Assembly (NCBI RefSeq): GCF_007677725.1
Contig: NZ_VEDF01000007.1
Span: forward strand, 121,604 to 185,603
Direction: 5' to 3'
Length of the DNA stretch: 64,000 nucleotides
Source: Pseudomonas sp. URMO17WK12:I11
GTDB lineage: Bacteria > Pseudomonadota > Gammaproteobacteria > Pseudomonadales > Pseudomonadaceae
Below the pieces are notes generated by a model that was not told the DNA's origin, did no database searches, and saw only the letters and a list, made by a program, of their open reading frames with translations. This document shows positions 29,423-40,926 of this stretch, one piece after another (position 1 is the first letter of the stretch; each line of letters opens with the position of its first letter). A program made the translations under genes and the position numbers.

Positions 29423-30706
29423 ATGACATCCCCCAGCCAATTCTCCCCCGACCACCCGGTCCCCACCCATCAGCGCATTTTCGGTGCCCGCGACCTGTTC
29501 TCGCTGTGGTTTTCCCTTGGTATCGGTTTGATGGTTCTGCAGGTCGGCGCCATGCTGGCGCCTGGCCTTGGCCTGGCCGGTGCACTACTGGCCATCACCC
29601 TTGGCACCGGCGTCGGCGTCCTGCTGCTCGGCGCTGCCGGTGTCATCGGCAGTGACACAGGCCTGTCGGCCATGGGCACCTTGAAACTGAGCCTCGGCCG
29701 CCACGGCGCACGCCTGCCGGCCTTGCTCAATCTGCTGCAACTGGTGGGTTGGGGCGCGTTCGAGATCATCGTCATGCGCGATGCCGCCAGCTTGCTGGGC
29801 GCACGGGCCTTCGGCGAAGACAGCGCCTGGAATAGCCCGATGCTCTGGACCCTGTGCTTTGGTGGCCTGGCCACCCTGCTGGCAGTCAGCGGCCCATTGG
29901 CGTTCGTGCGCAAGGTGCTGCGCGTCTGGGGTATCTGGCTACTGTTGGGCGCGTGCCTGTGGCTGACCTGGAACCTGTTCGCCAAGGCCGACCTGGCTGA
30001 ACTCTGGAACCGCGCCGGGGATGGTTCGATGTCGCTGGCGGTGGGTTTCGACATCGCCATCGCCATGCCGCTGTCATGGTTGCCGCTGATCGCCGACTAT
30101 TCGCGTTTCGCGCGTAACGGCAAGCATGTATTCGGTGCAACCGTGCTGGGCTACTTCCTCGGCAACACCTGGCTGATGAGCCTGGGCGTGGCATACACCT
30201 TGGCGTTTGCCGCCAGTGCTGAAGTCAATGCGCTGTTGCTCGCCCTCGCCGGCGCCGGGATGGGCATCCCGTTGTTGCTGATTCTGCTGGACGAATCGGA
30301 AAAGGCCTTTGCCGACATTCACTCGGCGGCGGTTTCCACAGGCGTGCTGCTGCCGTTGAAAGTCGAGCACCTGGCCCTGGCCATCGGTGTGCTGTGCACC
30401 CTGATCGCCTTGCTCGCGCCATTGGCCCAGTACGAAAACTTCCTGCTGTTGATCGGCTCGGTGTTCGCCCCGCTGTTCGGCGTGGTGCTGGTCGACCATT
30501 ACGTGGTCCGCCGTCGCCGTCTGCCTGGGCAGATCGAGGCCTTGCACTGGCAGGCGCTGCTGGCCTGGGCAGTGGGGGTGGCAGCCTATCACCTGATCGC
30601 CGCCACCGCGCCGCAGGTCGGCGCCACCCTGCCGGCGCTATTGCTGGCAGGGGCATTGCATGGCTTGATGAGCCTTAGCCGCGGCCGGGAAACAGTTCGG
30701 GCTTGA
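29423..30706 (+). CDS. cytX: putative hydroxymethylpyrimidine transporter CytX
   Basis: A 427-residue membrane protein of the NCS1 nucleobase:cation symporter family with about 12 hydrophobic segments. The N-terminus HQRIFGARDLFSLWFSLGIG is characteristic of the CytX branch, which is encoded next to thiamine genes in many bacteria and thought to import the HMP moiety. Its place directly after thiC, about 105 bp away across a REP, supports thiamine-precursor uptake. It may share the riboswitch-controlled transcript. Its 3' end overlaps the 3' end of the convergent lipoprotein gene by 32 bp. Confidence 0.85.
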   Translation: MTSPSQFSPDHPVPTHQRIFGARDLFSLWFSLGIGLMVLQVGAMLAPGLGLAGALLAITLGTGVGVLLLGAAGVIGSDTGLSAMGTLKLSLGRHGARLPALLNLLQLVGWGAFEIIVMRDAASLLGARAFGEDSAWNSPMLWTLCFGGLATLLAVSGPLAFVRKVLRVWGIWLLLGACLWLTWNLFAKADLAELWNRAGDGSMSLAVGFDIAIAMPLSWLPLIADYSRFARNGKHVFGATVLGYFLGNTWLMSLGVAYTLAFAASAEVNALLLALAGAGMGIPLLLILLDESEKAFADIHSAAVSTGVLLPLKVEHLALAIGVLCTLIALLAPLAQYENFLLLIGSVFAPLFGVVLVDHYVVRRRRLPGQIEALHWQALLAWAVGVAAYHLIAATAPQVGATLPALLLAGALHGLMSLSRGRETVRA

Positions 30707-31421
30707 GCACGCCATTGAGGCGCGGGTAGGGGATTTTCAGTTCGACGTGGCCCATGGAGTACGGGGCGATGGCGTAGACTTCGTACTTCACCACCACCGC
30801 GCCGTAAGTCAGGGCGATGTGCGGCGAGCGCTTGAACGGCCAGGTCTTGACGAACTCGGCGTCCTTGTCCATGCCCACGCTCATCAGCCAGGCGCGGTGG
30901 GATTCTTCGACGGTCTTCCAGAAGGTTTCTTCCTGACCGGGTACCAGCATGTCCTGCAGGGTCAGGACCTTGTCCAGCTTGCGCGAATAGTTGATGAAGG
31001 CCCGCCCCGGCATGCCGTGGGCGCCGCCGCTGTCCAGGTAGCTGGACAGCTCGATGATCACCAGCCCGTCATGCTGCTCGCGTACCTTGGCTTGCAGGTA
31101 GCTGCTGTTGCGTTTATCGGCATTGGCCAGGTATTGCTGCTCATACGCCTGCAGAGTGCGCGGGGCGGTGCCATGCTGATTATCTTCGGTGAGCTGCAAG
31201 AGGCGCTGCTCGACGATGGCATCGAGTTTGGGCTGGGCCGGGAAGTGCACGGTATCGATATTCACCAAGGGGCAATCGCTTGCACTGCAGCCAGGCTTGA
31301 GGTGTTCCCAGGCCTCGCGCTTGACCTCCAGTGGAGTTCGGTAATTGGGCGCGAACAGGCTCTGGCAAGCGCCCAGTGCGAGTGCCAGCAGCGCCACGGA
31401 AGTCAGTTTGACCAGTGTCAT
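30675..31421 (-). CDS. RsiV/DUF3298-family lipoprotein
   Basis: A 248-residue predicted lipoprotein. The signal peptide ends in the lipobox LALGAC, with Cys19 as the acylation site. The mature part resembles the DUF3298/DUF4163 (RsiV-like) fold, with ELSSYLDSGGAHGMPGRAF and the C-terminal ITLTYGAVV-like segment followed by IAPYSMGHVELKIPY. In Gram-positive bacteria RsiV binds lysozyme, but this pseudomonad protein has no sigma-factor partner nearby and no demonstrated role. It overlaps the cytX 3' end. Confidence 0.75.
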   Translation of the reverse strand: MTLVKLTSVALLALALGACQSLFAPNYRTPLEVKREAWEHLKPGCSASDCPLVNIDTVHFPAQPKLDAIVEQRLLQLTEDNQHGTAPRTLQAYEQQYLANADKRNSSYLQAKVREQHDGLVIIELSSYLDSGGAHGMPGRAFINYSRKLDKVLTLQDMLVPGQEETFWKTVEESHRAWLMSVGMDKDAEFVKTWPFKRSPHIALTYGAVVVKYEVYAIAPYSMGHVELKIPYPRLNGVLKPELFPGRG

Positions 31422-31606
31422 GATGATCCTTGCAGAACAGGGAAAAGTCGGCCTTTGACCGTCTGTACGGCCTTCAGTTCGCCACTAAGCTATCAGAGTG
31501 AAGACTTGCTGTCCCGAGTGTGCGAACGGTGGCCGGAAAGGGGTGAAACGCTCAGGCGTGCAGAGTAGGATGGCGCGAAGCGGTAAATGAGGTAATGAGG
31601 ATTTCC

Positions 31607-32224
31607 ATGTCAGATACGATCAACTCGGTGCCCAAGGCGGTCGAAATCGTCAAGCGGGACAACTGCTTCCAAGGCTTCTACAGGCTCGACAAGGTGCACC
31701 TGCGCCATGAATTGTTCGCCGGCGGCCTGGGTCCCCAGATCAGCCGCGAACTGTTCGTGCGCCACGATGCGGTCTGCGTGCTGCCCTACGATCCGCAGCG
31801 TGACGAAGTGGTGCTGATCGAGCAATTTCGCGTCGGCGCGCTGGACAAGATCGACAACCCGTGGCTGATCGAGATGGTCGCCGGGCTGATCGACAAGGAC
31901 GAGCAACCCGAGGAAGTGGCCCACCGTGAAGCGCAGGAAGAAGCCGGGCTGACCTTCAGCGCCCTGTGGCCGATGACGCGCTACTTTCCCTCGCCCGGCG
32001 GCAGCGATGAGTACGTGCACCTGTTCCTCGGACGCTGCAGCAGCGAAGGGGCCGGCGGCCTGCATGGCCTTGAGGAAGAGGGTGAAGACATCCGCGTGCG
32101 CGCATGGTCGTTCGAAGACGCCCTGCAGGCCGTGCGCGACGGGCGCATCTGCAACGCAGCGACCATCATTGGTTTGCAGTGGCTGGCGCTGAATCGGGAT
32201 GAAGTGCGAGGTATGTGGAAGTGA
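31607..32224 (+). CDS. nudF: ADP-ribose pyrophosphatase NudF
   Basis: Hydrolyses ADP-ribose to AMP and ribose 5-phosphate. The 205 residues fit the family. A perfect Nudix box, G-x5-E-x7-REAQEEAGL, begins at GLIDKDE near residue 90. Tyr/Phe-rich substrate-site segments (TRYFPSPGGSDEYVHLFLG) follow the box. The ATG at 31607 has tgagga upstream; an in-frame ATG four codons earlier is possible. It heads the conserved run nudF-yqiB-cpdA-yqiA-parE, also seen in E. coli, and its stop overlaps the next start. Confidence 0.95.
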   Translation: MSDTINSVPKAVEIVKRDNCFQGFYRLDKVHLRHELFAGGLGPQISRELFVRHDAVCVLPYDPQRDEVVLIEQFRVGALDKIDNPWLIEMVAGLIDKDEQPEEVAHREAQEEAGLTFSALWPMTRYFPSPGGSDEYVHLFLGRCSSEGAGGLHGLEEEGEDIRVRAWSFEDALQAVRDGRICNAATIIGLQWLALNRDEVRGMWK

Positions 32225-32667
32225 ACCTGCTGCGTGAGCGTTATCGGGTCGATCTTGCCGGGCTGCAGGCAGCCTGCGAGGCCAACTACGCCCGGCTCAT
32301 GCGCCTGTTGCCCGATATGCGCAGCAACCAGAGTTCACGGCGCATCGGCATGACGCAGGGCGACCAGATGATCGGGGTGCTGGTGCTCGAGGTCTTGCTT
32401 GCGTGCCCCTACACCACCACGGTGCGGGTAAGCCAGGAACACAGCCTGCCCTGGTTGCCGGTGCCGCATCTGGACGTGCAGGTGTACCACGATGCGCGCA
32501 TGGCCGAGGTGATCAGTGCCGAACACACCCGGCGCCTGCGCAGCATCTACCCCTACCCGAACGAAGCCATGCACCAGCCGGACGAAAAAGCCCAGCTCAA
32601 TCTGTTTCTCGGTGAATGGCTGAGCCACTGCCTGGCCTGCGGTCACGAACTGGCCAGCGTACGCTGA
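32221..32667 (+). CDS. yqiB: YqiB-family (DUF1249) protein
   Basis: A 148-residue cytosolic protein of unknown biochemical function, always found between nudF and cpdA in enterobacteria and pseudomonads. Family features are visible: CEANYARLMRLLP near the start, a central HLDVQVYHDARMAEV and the C-terminal MHQPDEKAQLNLFLGEWL. The GTG at 32221 overlaps the nudF stop (GTGA) and has GAGG nine bases upstream. A GTG two codons earlier is too close to that site. Confidence 0.85.
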   Translation: MNLLRERYRVDLAGLQAACEANYARLMRLLPDMRSNQSSRRIGMTQGDQMIGVLVLEVLLACPYTTTVRVSQEHSLPWLPVPHLDVQVYHDARMAEVISAEHTRRLRSIYPYPNEAMHQPDEKAQLNLFLGEWLSHCLACGHELASVR

Positions 32668-32680
32668 AAGGAGACGGCCG

Positions 32681-33481
32681 TTGCCACACCTGGACCCCTC
32701 GCACCCCGTGCTTGCGGTGCAACTGACCGACCCCCACCTGTTCGCCGATCCTGGCGGCAGCATGCTCGGCCTCAATACCCGTGACAGCCTGCGCCACGTG
32801 GTGGCCCAGGTGCGGCGCGAGCAGCCGGATATCGACCTGCTGCTGTGCACCGGCGACCTGTCTCAGGACGGCAGTAGCGCTTCGTATGAAGCGTTCCGTG
32901 AACTGACAGCGCCGTTGGCCGTGCCGACCCGCTGGTTGCCCGGTAACCACGATGAAGCGCAGGTCATGGCGCAAGTGGCGCCGCAGCTGGTGCAGACCGT
33001 GACCGACATGGGCGCCTGGCGCATCATCATGCTCAACACGGCCGTGCCCGGTGCCACCCACGGCTTTTTGCAGGATGATCAGCTGGCCTTGCTCGATGGC
33101 GCCTTGGAAGCGGCGGGTACACGGCATTGCCTGGTGTGTCTCCACCATCAGCCGGTGGACATCGGCTGCGCCTGGATCGCGCCGATCGGCTTGCGCAATG
33201 CCCAGGCGCTGTTCGATACCATCGATGCTCATCCACAGGTGCGGGCGCTGCTCTGGGGGCATGTGCACCAGGAGTGGGATGAACTACGCGACGGAAGGCG
33301 TTTGCTGGCCACGCCCTCGACCTGCATCCAGTTCGCTGCGCGCAGCGAGGACTTTCAGGTGAGCGAAGAACAACCAGGCTACCGCTGGTTGCGCCTGCAC
33401 GCCGACGGGCGGCTGGAGACCGGGGTAGCGCGAGCGTTGGATTTCCAGGTGAAGCTCGACTTCGACAGCCCAGGGTACTGA
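32681..33481 (+). CDS. cpdA: 3',5'-cyclic-AMP phosphodiesterase CpdA
   Basis: A class III metallophosphoesterase that degrades cAMP and so lowers CRP/Vfr signalling. All metal-site motifs are present in order: QLTDPHLF, CTGDLSQDGS, PGNHDE, HHQP and GHVHQEWDE. The 266 residues match CpdA. The start is TTG with aaggaga seven to eight bases upstream. No earlier in-frame start fits. It lies 13 bp after the yqiB stop. Confidence 0.93.
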   Translation: MPHLDPSHPVLAVQLTDPHLFADPGGSMLGLNTRDSLRHVVAQVRREQPDIDLLLCTGDLSQDGSSASYEAFRELTAPLAVPTRWLPGNHDEAQVMAQVAPQLVQTVTDMGAWRIIMLNTAVPGATHGFLQDDQLALLDGALEAAGTRHCLVCLHHQPVDIGCAWIAPIGLRNAQALFDTIDAHPQVRALLWGHVHQEWDELRDGRRLLATPSTCIQFAARSEDFQVSEEQPGYRWLRLHADGRLETGVARALDFQVKLDFDSPGY

Positions 33482-33628
33482 GCATTCGAGGCAACGCTCG
33501 CCCCTTTGAGTCCATTGAACAATGTGTTGCTAAAACCCGCCTGCGGCGCCAAAACCCTGCCAACGCGCTACACTGCGCGTCCCTGCGCTCGTGAGATCGG
33601 GCGCTACGCCACAGATTCCGGGGGCAGC

Positions 33629-34237
33629 GTGTCAGGTTCCATCCTCTATATCCATGGCTTCAACAGCTCGCCGCTGTCGACCAAGGCGCGTCAGCTCGAG
33701 GCGGTCATGCAGCAGCTGGGCCTGGCGCAGCAACTGCGCCTGCCGGCCTTGCATCATCACCCGCGCCAGGCGCTGCTGCAGCTCGAGGCCGCCATCGCCG
33801 AGCTGGGTGCGCCACTACTGGTCGGCAGTTCGCTGGGTGGCTACTATGCCACGCACCTTGCCGAGCGGCATGGGCTCAAGGCCTTGCTGGTCAATCCGGC
33901 GGTTACGCCGCACAAGCGTTTCGACGGTTATCTGGGCACCCAGCGCAACCATTACACCGGTGAAAGCTGGGAACTGACCCTCGATCACGTGCAGGCCCTG
34001 GCCGAGCTGGAAGTGCCGCCTCCGGCGGACCCGGCGCGCTATCAAGTGTGGCTGCAGACCGCCGATGAAACCTTGGATTACCGCCATGCCGAGCAGTATT
34101 ACCGCGGCTGCGCCCTGCGCATCCAGGCCGGAGGCGACCACAGCTACCAAGGCTTCGCCACGCAATTGCCGGGCTTGCTGGCCTTTGCCGGGATTGCCCG
34201 GGGGCAGTATGCGGCGCTCGATTTTTCTGTATTTTGA
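33629..34237 (+). CDS. yqiA: YqiA-family esterase
   Basis: A 202-residue alpha/beta-hydrolase. The N-terminal ILYIHGFNSSPLSTKA carries the oxyanion strand, and GSSLGGYYATHLAE holds the nucleophile Ser. The C-terminal GGDHSYQGF supplies the Asp-His part of the triad. E. coli YqiA hydrolyses short-chain esters such as palmitoyl-CoA and p-nitrophenyl butyrate in vitro; the natural substrate is unknown. The start is GTG at 33629; the frame is open 41 codons upstream but without a family-like N-terminus. It is 147 bp after cpdA and 35 bp before parE. Confidence 0.85.
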   Translation: MSGSILYIHGFNSSPLSTKARQLEAVMQQLGLAQQLRLPALHHHPRQALLQLEAAIAELGAPLLVGSSLGGYYATHLAERHGLKALLVNPAVTPHKRFDGYLGTQRNHYTGESWELTLDHVQALAELEVPPPADPARYQVWLQTADETLDYRHAEQYYRGCALRIQAGGDHSYQGFATQLPGLLAFAGIARGQYAALDFSVF

Positions 34238-34272
34238 CTTTTTCGCATTCACCAGACTGACGACGAGAACCC

Positions 34273-36177
34273 ATGGCCAATCCCAGCGCTAGCGCCTATA
34301 ACGCAGACGCCATCGAAGTCCTCTCCGGCCTCGACCCGGTGCGTAAACGCCCGGGCATGTACACCGATACCAGCCGGCCCAACCATCTGGCCCAGGAGGT
34401 CATCGACAACAGTGTCGACGAAGCCTTGGCCGGGCATGCACGCTGCGTGCAGGTGATCCTGCATGCCGACCACTCGCTGGAAGTCAGCGACGATGGCCGC
34501 GGCATGCCGGTGGACATCCACCCTGAAGAAGGTGTCTCCGGGGTCGAGCTGATCCTCACCAAGCTGCACGCCGGCGGCAAGTTCTCCAACAAGAACTACC
34601 AGTTTTCCGGCGGCCTGCACGGGGTCGGCATCTCGGTGGTCAACGCCTTGTCGACCCAGGTGCGGGTGCGCGTCAAGCGCGATGGCAACGAATACCAGAT
34701 GACCTTCGCCGATGGCTTCAAGGCCAGCGAGCTTGAAGTCGTCGGCACGGTCGGCAAGCGCAACACCGGCACCAGCGTGTACTTCAGCCCGGACCCGAAG
34801 TATTTCGACTCGGCCAAATTCTCCATCAGCCGTCTCAAGCACGTGCTCAAGGCCAAGGCGGTACTGTGCCCTGGCCTGTTGGTGAGCTTCGAAGACAAGT
34901 CCAGCGGCGAAAAAGTCGAATGGCACTACGAAGATGGCCTGCGCTCGTACCTGGTCGACTCGGTCAGCGAGTACCAGCGCCTGCCCGATGAGCCGTTCTG
35001 TGGCAGCCTGGCCGGCAACAAGGAAGCGGTCGACTGGGCCTTGCTGTGGCTGCCCGAAGGCGGCGACAGCGTCCAGGAAAGCTACGTCAACCTGATTCCC
35101 ACGGCCCAGGGCGGCACCCACGTCAACGGCCTGCGCCAGGGCTTGCTCGACGCCATGCGCGAGTTCTGCGAATTCCGCAACCTGTTGCCGCGGGGGGTCA
35201 AGCTGGCGCCCGAGGACGTTTGGGAACGCATCACCTTCGTGCTGTCGATGAAGATGCAGGAGCCGCAGTTCTCTGGCCAGACCAAGGAGCGCCTGTCCTC
35301 GCGCGAGGCAGCCGCCTTTGTGTCCGGCGTGGTCAAGGATGCCTTCAGCCTGTGGCTCAATGCCCACCCGGAGCTGGGCATGCAGCTGGCGGAGCTGGCC
35401 ATCAGCAACGCCGGCCGGCGCCTCAAGGCGAGCAAGAAGGTCGAGCGCAAGCGCATCACCCAGGGTCCGGCACTGCCCGGCAAACTGGCCGATTGCGCAG
35501 GCCATGACCCGATGCGCGCCGAGCTGTTCCTGGTCGAGGGTGACTCGGCCGGCGGCTCCGCCAAGCAGGCCCGCGACAAGGAGTTCCAAGCCATCCTGCC
35601 GCTGCGCGGCAAGATCCTCAACACCTGGGAAGTCGATGGCGGCGAAGTGCTCGCCAGCCAGGAGGTGCACAACATCGCCGTGGCGATCGGCGTCGACCCT
35701 GGCGCCGCCGACCTGTCGCAGTTGCGCTACGGCAAAATCTGCATCCTCGCTGACGCCGACTCCGACGGTCTGCACATCGCCACCTTGCTCTGCGCCTTGT
35801 TCGTCCAGCACTTCCGCGCCTTGGTCGAAGCCGGTCACGTCTACGTCGCCATGCCGCCGCTGTACCGCATCGACTTGGGCAAGGAAATCTACTACGCCCT
35901 CGATGAAGCCGAGCGTGACGGCATCCTCGATCGCCTGGTGGCCGAGAAGAAACGCGGCAAGCCGCAGGTTACCCGCTTCAAGGGCCTGGGCGAGATGAAC
36001 CCGCCGCAACTGCGCGAAACCACCATGGACCCGAACACCCGGCGCCTGGTGCAGCTGACCCTGGACGACGTGCAAGGCACGACCGAAATCATGGACATGC
36101 TGCTGGCCAAGAAGCGCGCCGGTGATCGCAAGCAGTGGCTTGAAACCAAAGGCAACCTGGCCGAGGTGCTGGTTTGA
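34273..36177 (+). CDS. parE: DNA topoisomerase IV subunit B ParE
   Basis: The ATPase subunit of topoisomerase IV, which with ParC decatenates replicated chromosomes. The 634 residues are typical. The GHKL ATP site shows EVIDNSVDEALAG and DDGRGMPVDIH, and GGLHGVGISVVNAL is the ATP lid. The TOPRIM domain has LVEGDSAGGSAKQ and ADADSDGLHI with the Mg-binding acidic residues. Its stop overlaps the next start (TTGA). The two small genes and parC follow in the same direction. Confidence 0.97.
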   Translation: MANPSASAYNADAIEVLSGLDPVRKRPGMYTDTSRPNHLAQEVIDNSVDEALAGHARCVQVILHADHSLEVSDDGRGMPVDIHPEEGVSGVELILTKLHAGGKFSNKNYQFSGGLHGVGISVVNALSTQVRVRVKRDGNEYQMTFADGFKASELEVVGTVGKRNTGTSVYFSPDPKYFDSAKFSISRLKHVLKAKAVLCPGLLVSFEDKSSGEKVEWHYEDGLRSYLVDSVSEYQRLPDEPFCGSLAGNKEAVDWALLWLPEGGDSVQESYVNLIPTAQGGTHVNGLRQGLLDAMREFCEFRNLLPRGVKLAPEDVWERITFVLSMKMQEPQFSGQTKERLSSREAAAFVSGVVKDAFSLWLNAHPELGMQLAELAISNAGRRLKASKKVERKRITQGPALPGKLADCAGHDPMRAELFLVEGDSAGGSAKQARDKEFQAILPLRGKILNTWEVDGGEVLASQEVHNIAVAIGVDPGAADLSQLRYGKICILADADSDGLHIATLLCALFVQHFRALVEAGHVYVAMPPLYRIDLGKEIYYALDEAERDGILDRLVAEKKRGKPQVTRFKGLGEMNPPQLRETTMDPNTRRLVQLTLDDVQGTTEIMDMLLAKKRAGDRKQWLETKGNLAEVLV

Positions 36178-37156
36178 TTCGTCTGCTGGTCGCTGCGTGC
36201 GTGGCAGTGCTCGCCTTGCCGAGCCTGGCTGAAGATTGGGCGGAATTGAAACTGACCTCGGAACACCCGATCGAGGGTATGCACGGCGGTAACCTGTCGG
36301 GCCTGGCCGAATGCCGCGGCGCCTTGTGGGGCGTGTCCGATCGCGATGACGATCGAATCTATCGTTTTGACCGACAAACTCCCGTGTGGAGCGCGCAGGC
36401 GCTGGCGTTCACCGCGCCGCCGGTGCCGGAGAGCGGGCTGCCCTGGGGCCTGAAGGTGCGCAATTGGGCAGCGTCTTTCGTGCGTGGCGGCGAGCTGGAC
36501 TACGAAGGCATCACCTGCGACCAGGCTGGTAACCTCTATGTGGTCAGCGAGGCGCACGCGGCGGTGCTGCAAATACCGACGGCAGGTGAGCCGCAGTGGC
36601 TGAATATCGACGCGGCCATGGTGCGCCAGGCACGCGCCAGCGGCATGCTGCTCAACTTCAACGCGCTGTTCGAAGGCCTGGCGATCAACCCTGCCGGTGA
36701 TCGTCTCTGGCTTGCCGCCGAGCGCGAGCGGCGTGGGCTGGTGGCGATCGAGAAACAGCAAACGATGTGGACCTGTGGACGGCGCTGCGTGCTGCTCAGC
36801 GAAGCCGGGGTGGAAATGCAGCCGCCGCAGGTGCCTGACCCGGTTGCGCTGCCGCGTGATTTCGCCGACCTGGCGTGGTTCGAGGGCAAGCTGTTCACCC
36901 TCGAGCGCAACGCCTACCGCATCTGTCGGCGTGCTACCGACACGGGCGAGGTCGAGCGCTGCTGGTCGTTCGCCAGCGAGGCCTTGCAGCCGCAGCGCCG
37001 CTATGACCAGCCGTTTGGCCTGGCCGAGGCGCTGGTGATCGATGCCAAGGGCGCGTGGATTGGCCTGGATAACAACAATACCGATCGCGCCGATGGCGAA
37101 AGCCGGCCGATCGTCTGGCGCTTTGCCGCACCCCAGGGCGGCTGGAGCGCCAATCC

Positions 37157-37160
<4 letters not shown>
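36174..37160 (+). CDS. exported esterase-like/phytase-like beta-propeller protein
   Basis: A 328-residue protein with a clear signal peptide (LLVAACVAVLALPSLA, cleavage before EDW), hence periplasmic. The rest resembles the phytase-like (esterase-like activity of phytase) domain, with repeated blade motifs LSGLAECRGALWGVSDRDDD, DYEGITCDQAGNLYVVSEA, FEGLAINPAGDRLWLAAE and AWIGLDNNN. The start is TTG overlapping the parE stop (TTGA), and its stop overlaps the next ATG (ATGA), so it is translationally coupled in the parE-parC operon. Why an exported protein sits between the topoisomerase IV subunits is unknown. The same order occurs in P. aeruginosa. Confidence 0.82.
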
Positions 37161-39944
<2,784 letters not shown>

Positions 39945-39957
39945 CCCGACGAAATGT

Positions 39958-39986
39958 CTGGAACGGCAATTTCAGCGCCGTTCCAG
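39958..39986 (+). terminator. terminator-like hairpin after parC
   Basis: CTGGAACGGC (39958-39967) and GCCGTTCCAG (39977-39986) form a perfect 10-bp stem with a 9-base loop, starting 13 bases after the parC stop. No T-run follows, so Rho-independent termination is uncertain. The remaining 39987-40119 shows nothing else that I can assign except the presumed promoter of the next gene. Confidence 0.55.
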
Positions 39987-40119
39987 GCAGAAATGCTGGA
40001 GTCGAACCAATATTTCGCGGATGATAGTGCCCCTGCGGTGCCGGCGTGGCCGTGTGCCTGATTGAGTCTATATCAGTATCACTGCGGTTTGCCTGGTGGC
40101 GACCGCCTGGATGGGTTGA

Positions 40120-40830
40120 ATGAAATTCCTGCGCCTTCCATTTGCGCTGTTGATGACGGGTCTACTGGGACTGGGCGGGTGCAGCATGCACCAGCCGGTT
40201 GCCCTGTACCAACTCGACAGCGGTGATCCGGGCCAGCCTTCGCAAAGTGCGGGCATGGCCGTGGTGCTCGGCCCGGTGTCGGTTGCCGATTACCTTCAGC
40301 GTGAAACCTTCTTGCAGCGTCAGGCCGACGGCAGCCTGAGCTCGGCGACGGACGGTCGCTGGGCCGGCAGTCTGTCATCCGACATCGACCAGCTGCTGGT
40401 GCGTCAGCTGGCGTGGCGCCTGGACAGCCAGCGTGTGGTGCTGGCGCCGGCGAGCAGTGGGTTCTCAGCCGATGTGCAAGTTCTGCTGTCGATCACTCGC
40501 CTGGATTCGGGCAAGGACCAGCCAGCGATCCTCGACGCCCAGTGGCGTCTGCTCGACCGCCGAGGCCGTGTGCGCGACAACCGTATCGTGCACCTTGAGC
40601 AACACCACGAGGGCAGCGAATCGTCGCAGGTGCAGGCGCAGGGGCAGCTGCTGCAAAAGCTTGCCGAGCAGCTGAGCACAGCGCTCAAGCCATTGGCCAA
40701 TCAGCCTGCGCTCGCCGAAGACACGCCAAAGAAGCCAGCGGCCCCGGTACAGGTCAAGAAAGCACCGGAAAAATCGAAGATTCCGATGGCCTCGCCGATT
40801 CGCACCGATATGGAAGTCTATCGGTTCTGA
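40120..40830 (+). CDS. PqiC/ABC-type transport auxiliary-component lipoprotein
   Basis: A 236-residue predicted lipoprotein (lipobox LGLGGC, Cys about residue 22) of the ABC-transport auxiliary component family related to PqiC. Such proteins dock to MCE/Pqi-type envelope lipid-transport systems. The fold signature is ALYQLDSG...VVLGPVSVADYLQRE and later QLLVRQLAWRLDSQRVVL. The C-terminal 50 residues are Pro/Lys-rich and probably disordered, an extension beyond the core domain. No MCE or pqiAB genes are adjacent, so the partner is elsewhere. A strong terminator follows. Confidence 0.78.
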   Translation: MKFLRLPFALLMTGLLGLGGCSMHQPVALYQLDSGDPGQPSQSAGMAVVLGPVSVADYLQRETFLQRQADGSLSSATDGRWAGSLSSDIDQLLVRQLAWRLDSQRVVLAPASSGFSADVQVLLSITRLDSGKDQPAILDAQWRLLDRRGRVRDNRIVHLEQHHEGSESSQVQAQGQLLQKLAEQLSTALKPLANQPALAEDTPKKPAAPVQVKKAPEKSKIPMASPIRTDMEVYRF

Positions 40831-40850
40831 TCTCCCCCGCGCCCACGAAA

Positions 40851-40878
40851 AAGCCCGCATGTTCGCGGGCTTTTTTTT
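40851..40878. terminator. bidirectional Rho-independent terminator
   Basis: GCCCGC (40853-40858) and GCGGGC (40865-40870) pair around a six-base loop. An eight-base T-run follows on the plus strand, and an A-run (aaaaa) precedes the stem, giving a T-run on the minus strand. It therefore serves both the lipoprotein gene and the convergent serB. Confidence 0.92.
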
Positions 40879-40926
40879 ATCTGACGCAGCAAGCCTGAGC
40901 GGCAAGGCCACCCAGGCCGGTACCGA

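Noticed and set aside
34249..36075. 608-codon minus-strand frame opposite parE
   Set aside because: Shadow of parE, with a compositionally biased His/Gln/Val translation.
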